A stretch of DNA of 64,000 nucleotides from Shewanella oncorhynchi. GTDB lineage: Bacteria; Pseudomonadota; Gammaproteobacteria; Enterobacterales; Shewanellaceae. The notes under the pieces were generated by a model that saw only the letters and a program-made list of their open reading frames with translations, had not been told where the DNA came from and did not search any database. Below are positions 37,110-46,066 of this stretch, in pieces (position 1 is the stretch's first letter; each line of letters begins with the position of its first letter). The translations under genes were made by a program, and so were the position numbers. The stretch covers positions 455,412-519,411 of the forward strand of contig NZ_JABAEB010000002.1 in the NCBI RefSeq assembly GCF_012584455.1, read 5' to 3'.

Positions 37110-38234
37110 ATGGACGTAAATAAAATGATGAAGAACACATTAAAAGTAGTATTACTGACATCTCTGCTTCCACTCGCAGCCAGCGCATCTCAGGAACTTA
37201 CACCTTGGTATGTTGGTGCCGGTTTAGGCGTTAATAACTATGAGCACGTTGCCACTCAGAACGGTGAAGACAGTCCATACGCTTGGGATGTTTTCGCAGG
37301 CTACATGTTCAACGATTACTTCGGTGCTGAAATCGGCTTCCGTGATTTAGGTAATGCAGATTGGACTGAAGCAGGTATCAGTAATGATGTCAGCGTTAAA
37401 GGTTCAACATTAGGCTTAGTGGGTATTTGGCCTTTGGCTAACCGTTGGAGCTTATCAGCTGAAGCCGGTGTGATGTACTATAGCCTTGAAAACAGCCAAA
37501 ACTTCAATGGCAATTCCACTTCTTACAGTGATTCTGACTTTGCACCTTACTTAGGTGCAGGTGTTGGCTACAACTTCACTGACAACTTGAAGTTGCAAGC
37601 TAAATATCGCCGTTATGAAGGCTTAGATGACAATGCTGGTGCCAGTGCCGTAGTTCCAGTCAATGCAGATAGCAACTATTGGGGCTTAGAATTAAGCTAC
37701 CGCTTCGGTTCTGCTGCTGTTGTAGCTCCAGTTGCCGCAGCAGTCGTTGCAGCAGCACCGGTTGATTCGGACAACGATGGCGTTTACGATGACAAAGATC
37801 AATGTCCAGCAACACCAGCAACTCACAAAGTTGACTCTGTTGGCTGTACTATCTATGAAAACGTGAAGAACAAAGAAGACGTAGGTTCAATCCAGTTTGC
37901 TAACGATTCTGCTGTAGTTAAAAATGTTTACTACAAAGACATCGAAAGATTAGCTAACTATTTGAACAAAAACCCAGCTTTCACTGTTGAAATCGCAGGT
38001 CATGCCTCAAATGTAGGTAAACCAGAATACAACATGGAATTGTCTGACAAACGTGCTGACGCCGTTGCCAAGATTCTTATAGAGAAATATGGTATCAGCG
38101 GAAGCCGCGTAACTTCTAACGGTTACGGTGTTACTCAGCCATTGGTTGCTGGTGATTCAAAAGAAGCTCACGCTGCGAACCGTCGCATCGAAGCTATCGT
38201 GACTACCACAACAAAACAACCTGTTCTGAAGTAA
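37110..38234 (+). CDS. OmpA-family outer-membrane protein with TSP3-type repeat
   Basis: The 374-residue protein starts with a signal peptide ending near AASA. An eight-strand OmpA-like beta-barrel of about 190 residues follows. A calcium-loop repeat of thrombospondin type 3 (DSDNDGVYDDKDQCPATP) is next, then an OmpA C-terminal peptidoglycan-binding domain (VEIAGHASNVGKPEYN, LSDKRADAV, NRRIEA). It anchors the outer membrane to the wall. The leader holds a small hairpin at 37062-37088 just before GGAG, which could affect translation. ATG 37125 is an alternative start. It has its own terminator. Confidence 0.93.
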   Translation: MDVNKMMKNTLKVVLLTSLLPLAASASQELTPWYVGAGLGVNNYEHVATQNGEDSPYAWDVFAGYMFNDYFGAEIGFRDLGNADWTEAGISNDVSVKGSTLGLVGIWPLANRWSLSAEAGVMYYSLENSQNFNGNSTSYSDSDFAPYLGAGVGYNFTDNLKLQAKYRRYEGLDDNAGASAVVPVNADSNYWGLELSYRFGSAAVVAPVAAAVVAAAPVDSDNDGVYDDKDQCPATPATHKVDSVGCTIYENVKNKEDVGSIQFANDSAVVKNVYYKDIERLANYLNKNPAFTVEIAGHASNVGKPEYNMELSDKRADAVAKILIEKYGISGSRVTSNGYGVTQPLVAGDSKEAHAANRRIEAIVTTTTKQPVLK

Positions 38235-38250
38235 TAGTACTTACTGAAGT

Positions 38251-38279
38251 AAAAAAGTCGCTGCTTGCAGCGACTTTTT
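38251..38279 (+). terminator. Terminator of the OmpA-family gene
   Basis: AAAAGTCGCTGC and GCAGCGACTTTT form a perfect 12-pair stem with a two-base loop, followed by T-rich sequence. Confidence 0.9.
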
Positions 38280-38484
38280 GTTTTTGTGGGGTATACACTA
38301 GGACAAGCGACGCCCTCTACTGCAGCCAAGATGATAGCCCGTAGCTCGAGCCATACCTTAATAGACATAAAATTGTCATTTTTGTAATTTTTTTACATTC
38401 AAGGTTGGAAAAGTTGGCAAAATCGCTTCTAATAGTCATCAGTGAATTCCGAGTTAAAACTGCTACCTGAGAAGGATGTTTTTC

Positions 38485-39441
38485 ATGGCCAATACATTAG
38501 AGCAACTCAAGTTATATACCACTATCGTCGCTGACACAGGCGACATCGAAGCGATTAAACGCTACCAACCTGAAGATGCGACCACTAATCCATCACTCAT
38601 CTTGAAAGCGGCTCAAATTCCTGAATATGAATCCCTTATAGATAACGCTATCGACTGGGCAAAATCACAAAGTACCGATCTCGTGCAGCAACTTGATGAT
38701 GCCAGCGACAAACTAGCGGTCAATATCGGCGTAGAAATACTGAAACTCGTTCCAGGCCGTATTTCAACTGAAGTTGATGCCCGTTTATCATTCGATAAAG
38801 AAAAATCAATCGCTAAAGCCCATAAATTGGTTCGCCTATATAAAGAAGCGGGTGTAGATAAATCACGCATTCTGATCAAACTCGCTTCGACTTGGGAAGG
38901 CATTTGTGCCGCTAAAGAACTAGAGCAAGAAGGCATCAACTGCAACTTAACCCTACTATTTAGCTTTGCTCAAGCGCGTGCGTGTGCCGAAGCGGGTGCT
39001 TATCTCATTTCTCCTTTTGTAGGCCGCATACTTGATTGGTACAAAAAAGATACGGGTAAAGATTACAATGCCGTAAATGACCCTGGTGTCATTTCAGTGA
39101 CTGAAATTTATAACTACTACAAACAACACGGTTTTGACACTGTTGTTATGGGTGCAAGTTTCCGTAATATCGGTGAAATTATTGAGCTAGCAGGTTGCGA
39201 TCGTCTGACCATTGGCCCTTCTCTATTAGAAGAACTGGCTAATTCGCAAGTTGACATCACACCTAAACTGGTTGCAGCAACGACCACTGTCGCTGCAGAA
39301 CCCCCATTGACTGAAGCACAATTCCGTTGGGACTTTAACCAAGATCCAATGGCGGTTGATAAGCTTGCCGAAGGCATTCGAAACTTTGCGATAGACCAAG
39401 GTAAGCTCGAAGTCATGCTCACGGCTAAGCTCGCGAACTAA
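38485..39441 (+). CDS. tal: Transaldolase
   Basis: The 318-residue class I transaldolase of the TalB type moves a dihydroxyacetone unit between sugar phosphates in the pentose phosphate pathway. The Schiff-base lysine is Lys132 in [11 protein letters not shown], at the same number as in E. coli Tal[14 protein letters not shown] is the N-terminal signature. I start at ATG 38485 with AAGGA eight bases upstream, rather than at 38476. It is 19 bases before pgi, so the two form an operon around fructose 6-phosphate. Confidence 0.97.
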   Translation: MANTLEQLKLYTTIVADTGDIEAIKRYQPEDATTNPSLILKAAQIPEYESLIDNAIDWAKSQSTDLVQQLDDASDKLAVNIGVEILKLVPGRISTEVDARLSFDKEKSIAKAHKLVRLYKEAGVDKSRILIKLASTWEGICAAKELEQEGINCNLTLLFSFAQARACAEAGAYLISPFVGRILDWYKKDTGKDYNAVNDPGVISVTEIYNYYKQHGFDTVVMGASFRNIGEIIELAGCDRLTIGPSLLEELANSQVDITPKLVAATTTVAAEPPLTEAQFRWDFNQDPMAVDKLAEGIRNFAIDQGKLEVMLTAKLAN

Positions 39442-39460
39442 GTACTCTGGAGACGGTGAA

Positions 39461-41098
39461 ATGACACTCTTGACCCAAAGCTCAACATGGCAAGCTTTAT
39501 CAGCACACAGTAAAAATGTTCCGCATATGCGGGAATTGTTTGCAACTGACGCGGCACGTTTCAATAAAATGTCGCTATCAGCCTGTGGTTTATTACTAGA
39601 TTACTCTAAAAACAGAGCAACAGCGGAAACGCTGGATCTGTTATTTGCGTTGGCAAGCAATAGCCAACTTGAAGCAAAAATCAAAGCGATGTTTGCAGGT
39701 GAAATCATTAACACCACAGAGAAGCGCGCCGTACTGCACACAGCGCTTCGTAGTACTGCAGAACAATCGATTATTGCCGAGGGTCAAGACATAGTTCCTG
39801 AAGTTCAACAAACTCTAGATAAGATGCAAGGGTTTGTGAGCTCAGTGACGTCAGGTCAATGGAAAGGTTACACAGGTAAAGCGATAACCGATATTGTAAG
39901 TATTGGTATTGGCGGCTCTTTCCTAGGCCCCAAAATCGTCTCTCAAGCGTTGCGCCCTTATTGGAACCCCGAATTAAATTGTCACTTTGTGGCAAACGTC
40001 GACGGGACTTCTATTAGTGAGAAGCTGAAGTTACTGGATCCTGAAACGACCTTGTTCATCATGTCATCCAAATCTTTCGGGACACAGGAAACCTTAACTA
40101 ATACCCTCACCGCAAGAGACTGGTTCCTGGCGAAAGGCGGTTTGCAGTCTGATGTGGCAAAACACTTTGTCGCAGTCACTTCAAACGTGGCAAAAGCGAC
40201 AGATTTTGGTATCGATGCAAACAATATTTTCCCTATGTGGGATTGGGTTGGTGGCCGTTACTCTCTCTGGTCAGCGATTGGCTTGCCGATTGCACTTTTG
40301 ATCGGTATGGATAACTTCAGGGCTCTACTCACGGGTGCGCATCAGATGGATGAGCACTTCGCCACAGCGCCACTGACTGAGAATATGCCGGTTATCATGG
40401 GATTACTCTCCCTATGGTACGGAAACTTCTTTAATGCTCAGTCCCATGTCGTATTAACCTACGATCATTATCTGCGAGGCCTACCCGCTTACTTCCAGCA
40501 GCTCGATATGGAAAGTAACGGTAAGTCAGTCACCTTAAATGGTACTGATGTTGACTACAGCACAGGTCCCGTCATTTGGGGGGGCGAAGGCACAAATGGC
40601 CAACATGCCTACCACCAGCTATTACATCAAGGTACCGCACTGATCCCTGCCGATTTCATTATGCCGCTGCAAAGCCATAATCCTATCGGTGAGCACCATG
40701 ACCAATTAGCGTCAAACTGCTTCGGTCAAACCCAGGCCTTAATGCAAGGTCGTACTTTTGATGAAGCTTTAGCCGAACTTGCTAATAGCGCATTATCCGC
40801 CACAGAGAAGCAACTGATCGCTCAACATAAAGTCATGCCTGGTAACAAGCCGAGCAATACCTTACTTATGGATAAGCTCACTCCAAGTACCCTAGGCGCT
40901 TTAATTGCTTTGTATGAACATAGAACCTTCGTTCAAGGTGCTATTTGGGATATCAACTCCTTCGATCAATGGGGTGTAGAACTCGGTAAGAATCTCGGTA
41001 ACGATGTGTTAGCACGCATTGGCGCAGAGCAAGATTCCGATGCTTTAGATGCCTCAAGCAACGCATTGATTAACCTTTATCGACAAGGCAAAATCTAA
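39461..41098 (+). CDS. pgi: Glucose-6-phosphate isomerase
   Basis: The 545-residue cytoplasmic enzyme interconverts glucose 6-phosphate and fructose 6-phosphate. The family signatures [16 protein letters not shown] and [17 protein letters not shown] are intact, and the length is close to E. coli Pgi (549). It directly follows tal, and a perfect terminator follows it. Confidence 0.97.
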   Translation: MTLLTQSSTWQALSAHSKNVPHMRELFATDAARFNKMSLSACGLLLDYSKNRATAETLDLLFALASNSQLEAKIKAMFAGEIINTTEKRAVLHTALRSTAEQSIIAEGQDIVPEVQQTLDKMQGFVSSVTSGQWKGYTGKAITDIVSIGIGGSFLGPKIVSQALRPYWNPELNCHFVANVDGTSISEKLKLLDPETTLFIMSSKSFGTQETLTNTLTARDWFLAKGGLQSDVAKHFVAVTSNVAKATDFGIDANNIFPMWDWVGGRYSLWSAIGLPIALLIGMDNFRALLTGAHQMDEHFATAPLTENMPVIMGLLSLWYGNFFNAQSHVVLTYDHYLRGLPAYFQQLDMESNGKSVTLNGTDVDYSTGPVIWGGEGTNGQHAYHQLLHQGTALIPADFIMPLQSHNPIGEHHDQLASNCFGQTQALMQGRTFDEALAELANSALSATEKQLIAQHKVMPGNKPSNTLLMDKLTPSTLGALIALYEHRTFVQGAIWDINSFDQWGVELGKNLGNDVLARIGAEQDSDALDASSNALINLYRQGKI

Positions 41099-41104
41099 TC
41101 GAAC

Positions 41105-41130
41105 AAAAAGCCAGCAATTGCTGGCTTTTT
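41105..41130 (+). terminator. tal-pgi terminator
   Basis: AAAAAGCCAGCAA is followed by its exact complement TTGCTGGCTTTTT, a long perfect palindrome ending in a T run. Confidence 0.92.
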
Positions 41131-41314
41131 AATTCTACCCTGTTCTTTTTATTAAATTTTCCTGCTTAACTCCGCTCTACTTCTGCATATAACATCAATG
41201 ACATATCACTCAAAGTTCATTTCAACTTAACACAAATGAAACATAATTCTTGCACCCTGTTTTAAAAATATGTTATTTAATCGCTGACAAAACATACAAC
41301 AACAGGAGGTTGCC

Positions 41315-41500
41315 ATGGATCGTTTAGATTATGGTTGTGCGCTAGATGAAGTCGTTGAAAGACCCGATCGTTCGCGAGGCTCCAATAAAAAACGTAAATG
41401 GCGTGAGATCGAAGCGTTAAAAGATAAGCATCGTTTGCTCAAAGAACTCCAAGAAATCGATAATAACTTTAACTACGACATTGATGCTATCCAGTTGTAA
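41315..41500 (+). CDS. DUF3545-family small protein
   Basis: The 61-residue charged protein has no signal or membrane segment. A KKRKWREIEALKDKHR segment forms a basic helix, and the C-terminal part is acidic and probably helical. I recognise the DUF3545 family, found in Shewanella and Vibrio, by this KRKWREIEA core. The function is unknown. AGGAGG lies about seven bases before the ATG, and a strong terminator follows, so this is a real, independently transcribed gene. Confidence 0.75.
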   Translation: MDRLDYGCALDEVVERPDRSRGSNKKRKWREIEALKDKHRLLKELQEIDNNFNYDIDAIQL

Positions 41501-41543
41501 TTACATGTTTATATGAGCTAGTTATCATTTCAAACATGAATAG

Positions 41544-41568
41544 AAAAGCGCCCTTCGGCGCTTTTTTT
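41544..41568 (+). terminator. Terminator of the DUF3545 gene
   Basis: AAAGCGCC pairs with GGCGCTTT around a CTTC loop and a run of seven T residues follows. Confidence 0.9.
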
Positions 41569-41811
41569 ATTTACAACTATTGGAGCAAACAGAATATAAG
41601 CGGGGTATGGTCTTACGAGCAGGAATTTTAAAAAATAAATCAACAACAGTAGCTTACGATGGCACCGAACGTCATCGACACCGATAATACTTTACAAATC
41701 CCAACCAACTTTGGCTCACGAGACATAGCTGTCTGAATAAAAGATGTGCTCCTTAGCTGTATAAAAACACCAGCTTAAGCCGACAACATGGGCCCAATAA
41801 ACTAAAGAGTA
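41569..41811. other. Spacer after the DUF3545 terminator
   Basis: I see no open frame or RNA gene here. A short inverted repeat, AGACA with TGTCT, is near 41720. It is not like the LacI operators at 2964, 3111 and 10744. Confidence 0.5.
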
Positions 41812-42348
41812 TTAGTCAGACGCTGTGAGATAAACCCGTAAATCTTCAAATTCTTTCTGCTCTCGATCAAGAAACAAAGGATCATCGATCAGCGATTTCT
41901 GACACTCTAACTCAATAACTTGCCAATCTTGCTCAGTTAAACTTTTGGCTAACAAAGGAAATATTTCCCGTTCCTCCATCTGCATATGTCGCTCTTGCAA
42001 TGCGACATACTCTGCAAAATCAACAATCAGTTTCTCGCGTGCAACCACAATATCACTGAGGATCAAGTTTAAAGTCGCCATCAAGGTGGCCGAGGATTGG
42101 ATCACCGACTCATGTTCGGCACTCAATTTATCGATAGTATCGTTCGTTTTATGGGCTAGGTAGTAGGCATAAATAATGTCTTCAATGGGATGATGGCAAC
42201 GTTCAGCATATCCTTGCATATATTCAACAATATCGCGCACGACGCTGAAGTTGATTGACTCACCTTCGGATAGTTTCATCTGCTTGTTTTTTAAAACATT
42301 TAGCAATACAGCTATATGTTTATGATCATGCATGAGTCTTTTAAGCAT
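41812..42348 (-). CDS. Hemerythrin-like domain protein
   Basis: The 178-residue helical protein carries the hemerythrin metal-ligand pattern: His in MHDHKH at the N-terminus, H-H-P-x-E-D in ERCHHPIEDIIY, His in SAEHES, and H-M-Q-M-E-E-R-E in the fourth helix. Such proteins hold a non-haem di-iron centre and bind oxygen or react with nitric oxide or peroxide. The ATG follows GGAGG at a good distance. It stands alone, so its partner and role are not evident. Confidence 0.88.
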   Translation of the reverse strand: MLKRLMHDHKHIAVLLNVLKNKQMKLSEGESINFSVVRDIVEYMQGYAERCHHPIEDIIYAYYLAHKTNDTIDKLSAEHESVIQSSATLMATLNLILSDIVVAREKLIVDFAEYVALQERHMQMEEREIFPLLAKSLTEQDWQVIELECQKSLIDDPLFLDREQKEFEDLRVYLTASD

Positions 42349-42584
42349 AATGCCTCCTGAATATGGGTCTGACTATTGATACTAGCCAAGTCGTGAACTA
42401 ACACCAATATAACAGGCTAAAACCTGTTCACTTTATGATGTTGATCAAGTAAATCACATACCAAACAGTAAACAGACCACAAACATTAGCACGTCTCGGC
42501 ATATTTCAGGGAAATTTAGCTGTTTATCTCACCACTTTGCGATTTCTAATCACTTTTTTATTCGTAAATACCACAACCACATAG

Positions 42585-43319
42585 TCATTTGGCAAGCTGA
42601 TGTAATTGCTGTTGTAGCTTTTTAAACTCAAGTCTTAATACTTGCTGCGATTCGATTAGCTGCGCTTCATCGACATCCTTAACTGCAAGATACGGGTAAT
42701 CCTTGAGCAGTTTTTGTTCCAGCACGAATGCTTGCTCAGTCTCCTTCGCTTCGATAAGGACTTGTAACCGATGTAAATACTCAGTCAATGACACTTGATT
42801 GATTTCAGCAGACTCAGATAATTTTGGTGCATTCATAGACCTTGCAGCGATAGCGGGGCTAATTGCATCCTGCTGCTCAGTTGCTCCCAATGCGGCTTTA
42901 GCTTGCTGCATTTCCGTCTGTCTTTTATGTTCAGCCACGGCTTCTGTTTGCATGTTTAAAGATTGCATCGCTTCAGTATCAGCCATTCTTGCCATCGTTT
43001 GTGGCGCAGGGGCACTCATCACCATAGGACTTGGAGCAAGTGCATCTTCGACTTGAGGTCGATTCAGCACCAGCAGACCAACAACAAGCACTAACGATGC
43101 CGCGCTCGATAACGCCCAAGGATGGCGTCGCCAGACGGAACTTGGCGCTTCAACGGCGGTTATTTTGCTTTGATGCATTTCAGCTAAGTGAGTTTGCGCC
43201 AGCTGTAAGATATCTTGATCGAGTTGCCGCGGTGGAACCTCTAAGGCCTGCTGGCGATACCAAGCCAGCACTTCCTGTTGTAATGCGCGCTCATCAGCAC
43301 TTGAAGAAGAATTACTCAT
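42585..43319 (-). CDS. Putative anti-sigma factor, single-pass membrane protein
   Basis: From the ATG at 43319, with AGGAGG six bases upstream, the product is 244 residues. The first 65 residues are cytoplasmic, charged and helical; a membrane helix follows (about 68-86, ALSSAASLVLVVGLLVL). The rest is periplasmic with a low-complexity Ala/Met/Gln/Pro stretch and an end with coiled-coil character. No zinc motif (HxxxCxxC) is present. It overlaps the end of the ECF sigma gene by 8 bases, so the two are coupled. Membrane topology and coupling to the sigma gene support an anti-sigma role, but sequence similarity alone does not prove it. Confidence 0.65.
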   Translation of the reverse strand: MSNSSSSADERALQQEVLAWYRQQALEVPPRQLDQDILQLAQTHLAEMHQSKITAVEAPSSVWRRHPWALSSAASLVLVVGLLVLNRPQVEDALAPSPMVMSAPAPQTMARMADTEAMQSLNMQTEAVAEHKRQTEMQQAKAALGATEQQDAISPAIAARSMNAPKLSESAEINQVSLTEYLHRLQVLIEAKETEQAFVLEQKLLKDYPYLAVKDVDEAQLIESQQVLRLEFKKLQQQLHQLAK

Positions 43320-43917
43320 GACCCGCCTCCTGCCATTTCGCGCTGACACAATCTTTTAGGCTTTGGTAAGCATAACGAATACGGCTTTTAGTCGCTTCTA
43401 AGGTCACGCCCGCAATGTCGCTAATGATGGCAGCCGTAAAACCCATTTCAATATTCAGGATAAATGCCTCTTTCTGAACTTGGGGTAACAGTGCGATACA
43501 GGTCTTTAGCAATAAGCTCTTTTGCGCTTCTTGCCACTGCACATCGGGTTTATCTTGCTCACCCGCCACAAAAGTATCGAGTCCTACATCATCTTCATCA
43601 GTAGCGACTAAATCCACGGGCTTAACCGCCCGCACATGATCAATCAATAAGTTATGAGCGATACGATACAACCAGGTAGTAAACTTAGCACTGGCTTCGT
43701 AGTTAGCCGCAGCGCGGATCACCCGCCCCCAGGTTTCTTGATACAAATCTTCAGCTAACTGCTTATCACCTAACTGGCGTACAAAATAGCGATAGAGTGC
43801 ACCTTTGTGCTTCAGGTATAACTGTTCAAATGCTTTTGAATCGCCCTTGGCATAGCACAACATCAATTGCTCATCTGAGTGCTCATGGTTTGATAATTGC
43901 GCTATTGCTAATGCCAC
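43312..43917 (-). CDS. ECF-type RNA polymerase sigma factor
   Basis: The 201-residue sigma-70 family protein has only regions 2 and 4. Region 2 includes LAEDLYQETWGRVIRAA and FTTWLYRIAHNLLIDHVR. Region 4 includes LPQVQKEAFILNIEMGFT and the helix-turn-helix ISDIAGVTLEATKSRIRYA. It is 45 bases after a VWA-domain lipoprotein gene and overlaps the putative anti-sigma gene. The regulon is unknown but probably includes this operon, since ECF factors usually activate themselves. Confidence 0.93.
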   Translation of the reverse strand: MALAIAQLSNHEHSDEQLMLCYAKGDSKAFEQLYLKHKGALYRYFVRQLGDKQLAEDLYQETWGRVIRAAANYEASAKFTTWLYRIAHNLLIDHVRAVKPVDLVATDEDDVGLDTFVAGEQDKPDVQWQEAQKSLLLKTCIALLPQVQKEAFILNIEMGFTAAIISDIAGVTLEATKSRIRYAYQSLKDCVSAKWQEAGHE

Positions 43918-43962
43918 GGGAAATTCCTCATCATTGGGGTTAGCCCCACGAATTTACTTTTA

Positions 43963-45834
43963 CTATTGTAATCTCTCATTGCGCGTATTGCTCTTGTCTC
44001 TCACTGGCTCGCCATGAAGCTTATCTTGGGGAGGAAAAGGTTTATCCGTACCATCGAATACCTTCTTAATCGGCACATGATTAGATTGCTCTATGGCCGC
44101 GGCGGTTTCCATTAATTGCACAAACTCATGGCGATATCCAAAAGGATCGTCCCCTAATGCCGAACGTGCTAACTGGCTTAACTTAGTATAATCAAATTGA
44201 TGTAGATAATGGCTGCCATTCAGTAATTGCCCTAATCCTGCAACCGCTGCTGCAAATCTAAAATCATCACTCGCTTGTTCTAACAGCTTAACATTTTGGT
44301 CTAACCTGATAGGATAACTCAGTAACTGGCTCTGTGTTTGCTCTGGCAGCTTGTATCTCAGTTTAAGGAAAGCGATTTCTTCACGGCTGTATTTTTCTTG
44401 CCCCGTTTGAGCATCAACGCCATATCTGAGTTTATCATTCGCCATCTGCCCTGCTTCAACATATCTTAATTCATATAAGGCAGTCACTGTATGACCCGCG
44501 CCAATTTCGCCCGCATCCACCTTATCGTTGTTGAAATCCTCCCGTGCTAAAGCACGATTCTCATAACCGATTAGACGATACTCAGACACTAAGGCCGGAT
44601 TAAACTCCACTTGCACTTTGACGTCTTTAGCAATAGTGAACAAGCTTGAACTTAACTCGTCCACCAGCACTTTTCGAGCTTCATTCAGGGTATCGATATA
44701 GGCATAGTTGCCATTGCCCTTATTCGCTAATTGCTCCATGAGTTGATCGTTGTAATTTCCCAAACCGAACCCTAAGGTTGTCAGGCCAATACCATGATCT
44801 TTTTCCTTCTCAATCAAGGCAATCAAATCATCAAAATCTGTCATACCAACGTTGAAATCACCATCCGTCGCGAGGATGACTCGATTAATACCATGGGGGA
44901 TAAAATGCTTTTTCGCCAATTGATAGGCTTGTGTGATTCCTTGCCCACCATTGGTTGAACCACCTGCGCTCAATTGCTCTAACGCATAGGTTAAAGTTTG
45001 AGTGTCATTCCCCGACGCGCCATCGAGCACTACACCAGCAGCCCCTGCATAAACCACAATAGAGACTTTATCCTGCGCGCTTAATTGCGCCGTCAGCAAC
45101 TTGAGTGCAGTTTGCAGTAAAGGCAATTTATCGGCAGATGCCATAGAACCTGACACATCGAGCAAAAAGACTAAGTTACTCGCGCCTAATTGAGATTTAG
45201 GTAAGTCATATCCTTTAAGACCAATCCGTAACAGCATCATGTCATCGTTATAAGGGGATGGAGCAAGCTCTGTCGTAACGCTAAACGGCGCGGCATTTTT
45301 AGCAGGTAAGGGATAATCGTAGGAAAAATAATTGAGCATTTCCTCAACTCTGACAGTGCCTTTCTCAGGCAAGCGCCCTTCCCTCAGCATCCGCCTTAAG
45401 GTGGCATAACTGCCAGTATCGACATCGATGGAAAAAGTCGATACTGGGATTTCTCCTGCCACCATGATGCCATTTTGCACCAGCGGCTCGAATTTATTTT
45501 GTGCTAACGGAATCGCGGCATAGTCTGACGGCATTGGGGCTATGTTCATTCCCATCACTGCACCATGGGTAGACATTTGCATCGGCGCCGCGACTCTGGC
45601 CATCTCAATCTGAGTAGCATCACGCATTTCAGCACGGCGCAGTGACACTTCTTTATGACTCTGTTCGGCTTGCAGCTCCGCTTGTCGTTGTTGAGCCTCA
45701 GAGCCTTTACCGCCACAGGCCGTTAAACTCAGCATGACTAAGAATAAAGCTGCGCTATTGCTCGCCGATATGCTGGCGTTTCCCCAAGGTAATAAGGAAT
45801 GTGCAATGGTTTTCTGGGAGTATATTGTTTTCAT
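43963..45834 (-). CDS. VWA-domain lipoprotein, YfbK-like
   Basis: The 623-residue protein has a long N-terminus ending in the lipobox LTAC with Cys40. A coiled or low-complexity stretch (Gln/Glu/Ala, 45-80) follows. Then comes the YfbK-type N-terminal domain with STFSIDVDTGSYATLRRML. The von Willebrand A domain has its metal site DVSGS at 226-230 and ATDGDFNVG later, and a C-terminal DUF3520-like region ends the fold. YfbK homologues have no firm function. Here it leads an ECF sigma and anti-sigma pair, so it may be part of an envelope stress circuit. Confidence 0.88.
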   Translation of the reverse strand: MKTIYSQKTIAHSLLPWGNASISASNSAALFLVMLSLTACGGKGSEAQQRQAELQAEQSHKEVSLRRAEMRDATQIEMARVAAPMQMSTHGAVMGMNIAPMPSDYAAIPLAQNKFEPLVQNGIMVAGEIPVSTFSIDVDTGSYATLRRMLREGRLPEKGTVRVEEMLNYFSYDYPLPAKNAAPFSVTTELAPSPYNDDMMLLRIGLKGYDLPKSQLGASNLVFLLDVSGSMASADKLPLLQTALKLLTAQLSAQDKVSIVVYAGAAGVVLDGASGNDTQTLTYALEQLSAGGSTNGGQGITQAYQLAKKHFIPHGINRVILATDGDFNVGMTDFDDLIALIEKEKDHGIGLTTLGFGLGNYNDQLMEQLANKGNGNYAYIDTLNEARKVLVDELSSSLFTIAKDVKVQVEFNPALVSEYRLIGYENRALAREDFNNDKVDAGEIGAGHTVTALYELRYVEAGQMANDKLRYGVDAQTGQEKYSREEIAFLKLRYKLPEQTQSQLLSYPIRLDQNVKLLEQASDDFRFAAAVAGLGQLLNGSHYLHQFDYTKLSQLARSALGDDPFGYRHEFVQLMETAAAIEQSNHVPIKKVFDGTDKPFPPQDKLHGEPVRDKSNTRNERLQ

Positions 45835-46066
45835 GTTGAATGCCTTTGATGTTGACCTAAGGCTGTAAACGGCGCAAATGACTAAAAGGGTTAAAGTATC
45901 AAAATATTTTACAAACCACTCTTAAATGAGAATCAAACAGCCTCCAAGCACACTATTTATACAAAACAAAGTATTTTCAATCGTTTTTGCAATCAAGCTC
46001 ACACTGCGTCTTGTATCAGGTCACTAAAATAGAAGCTTGTTACTCGCCTCGCTATGGGACCCACTC

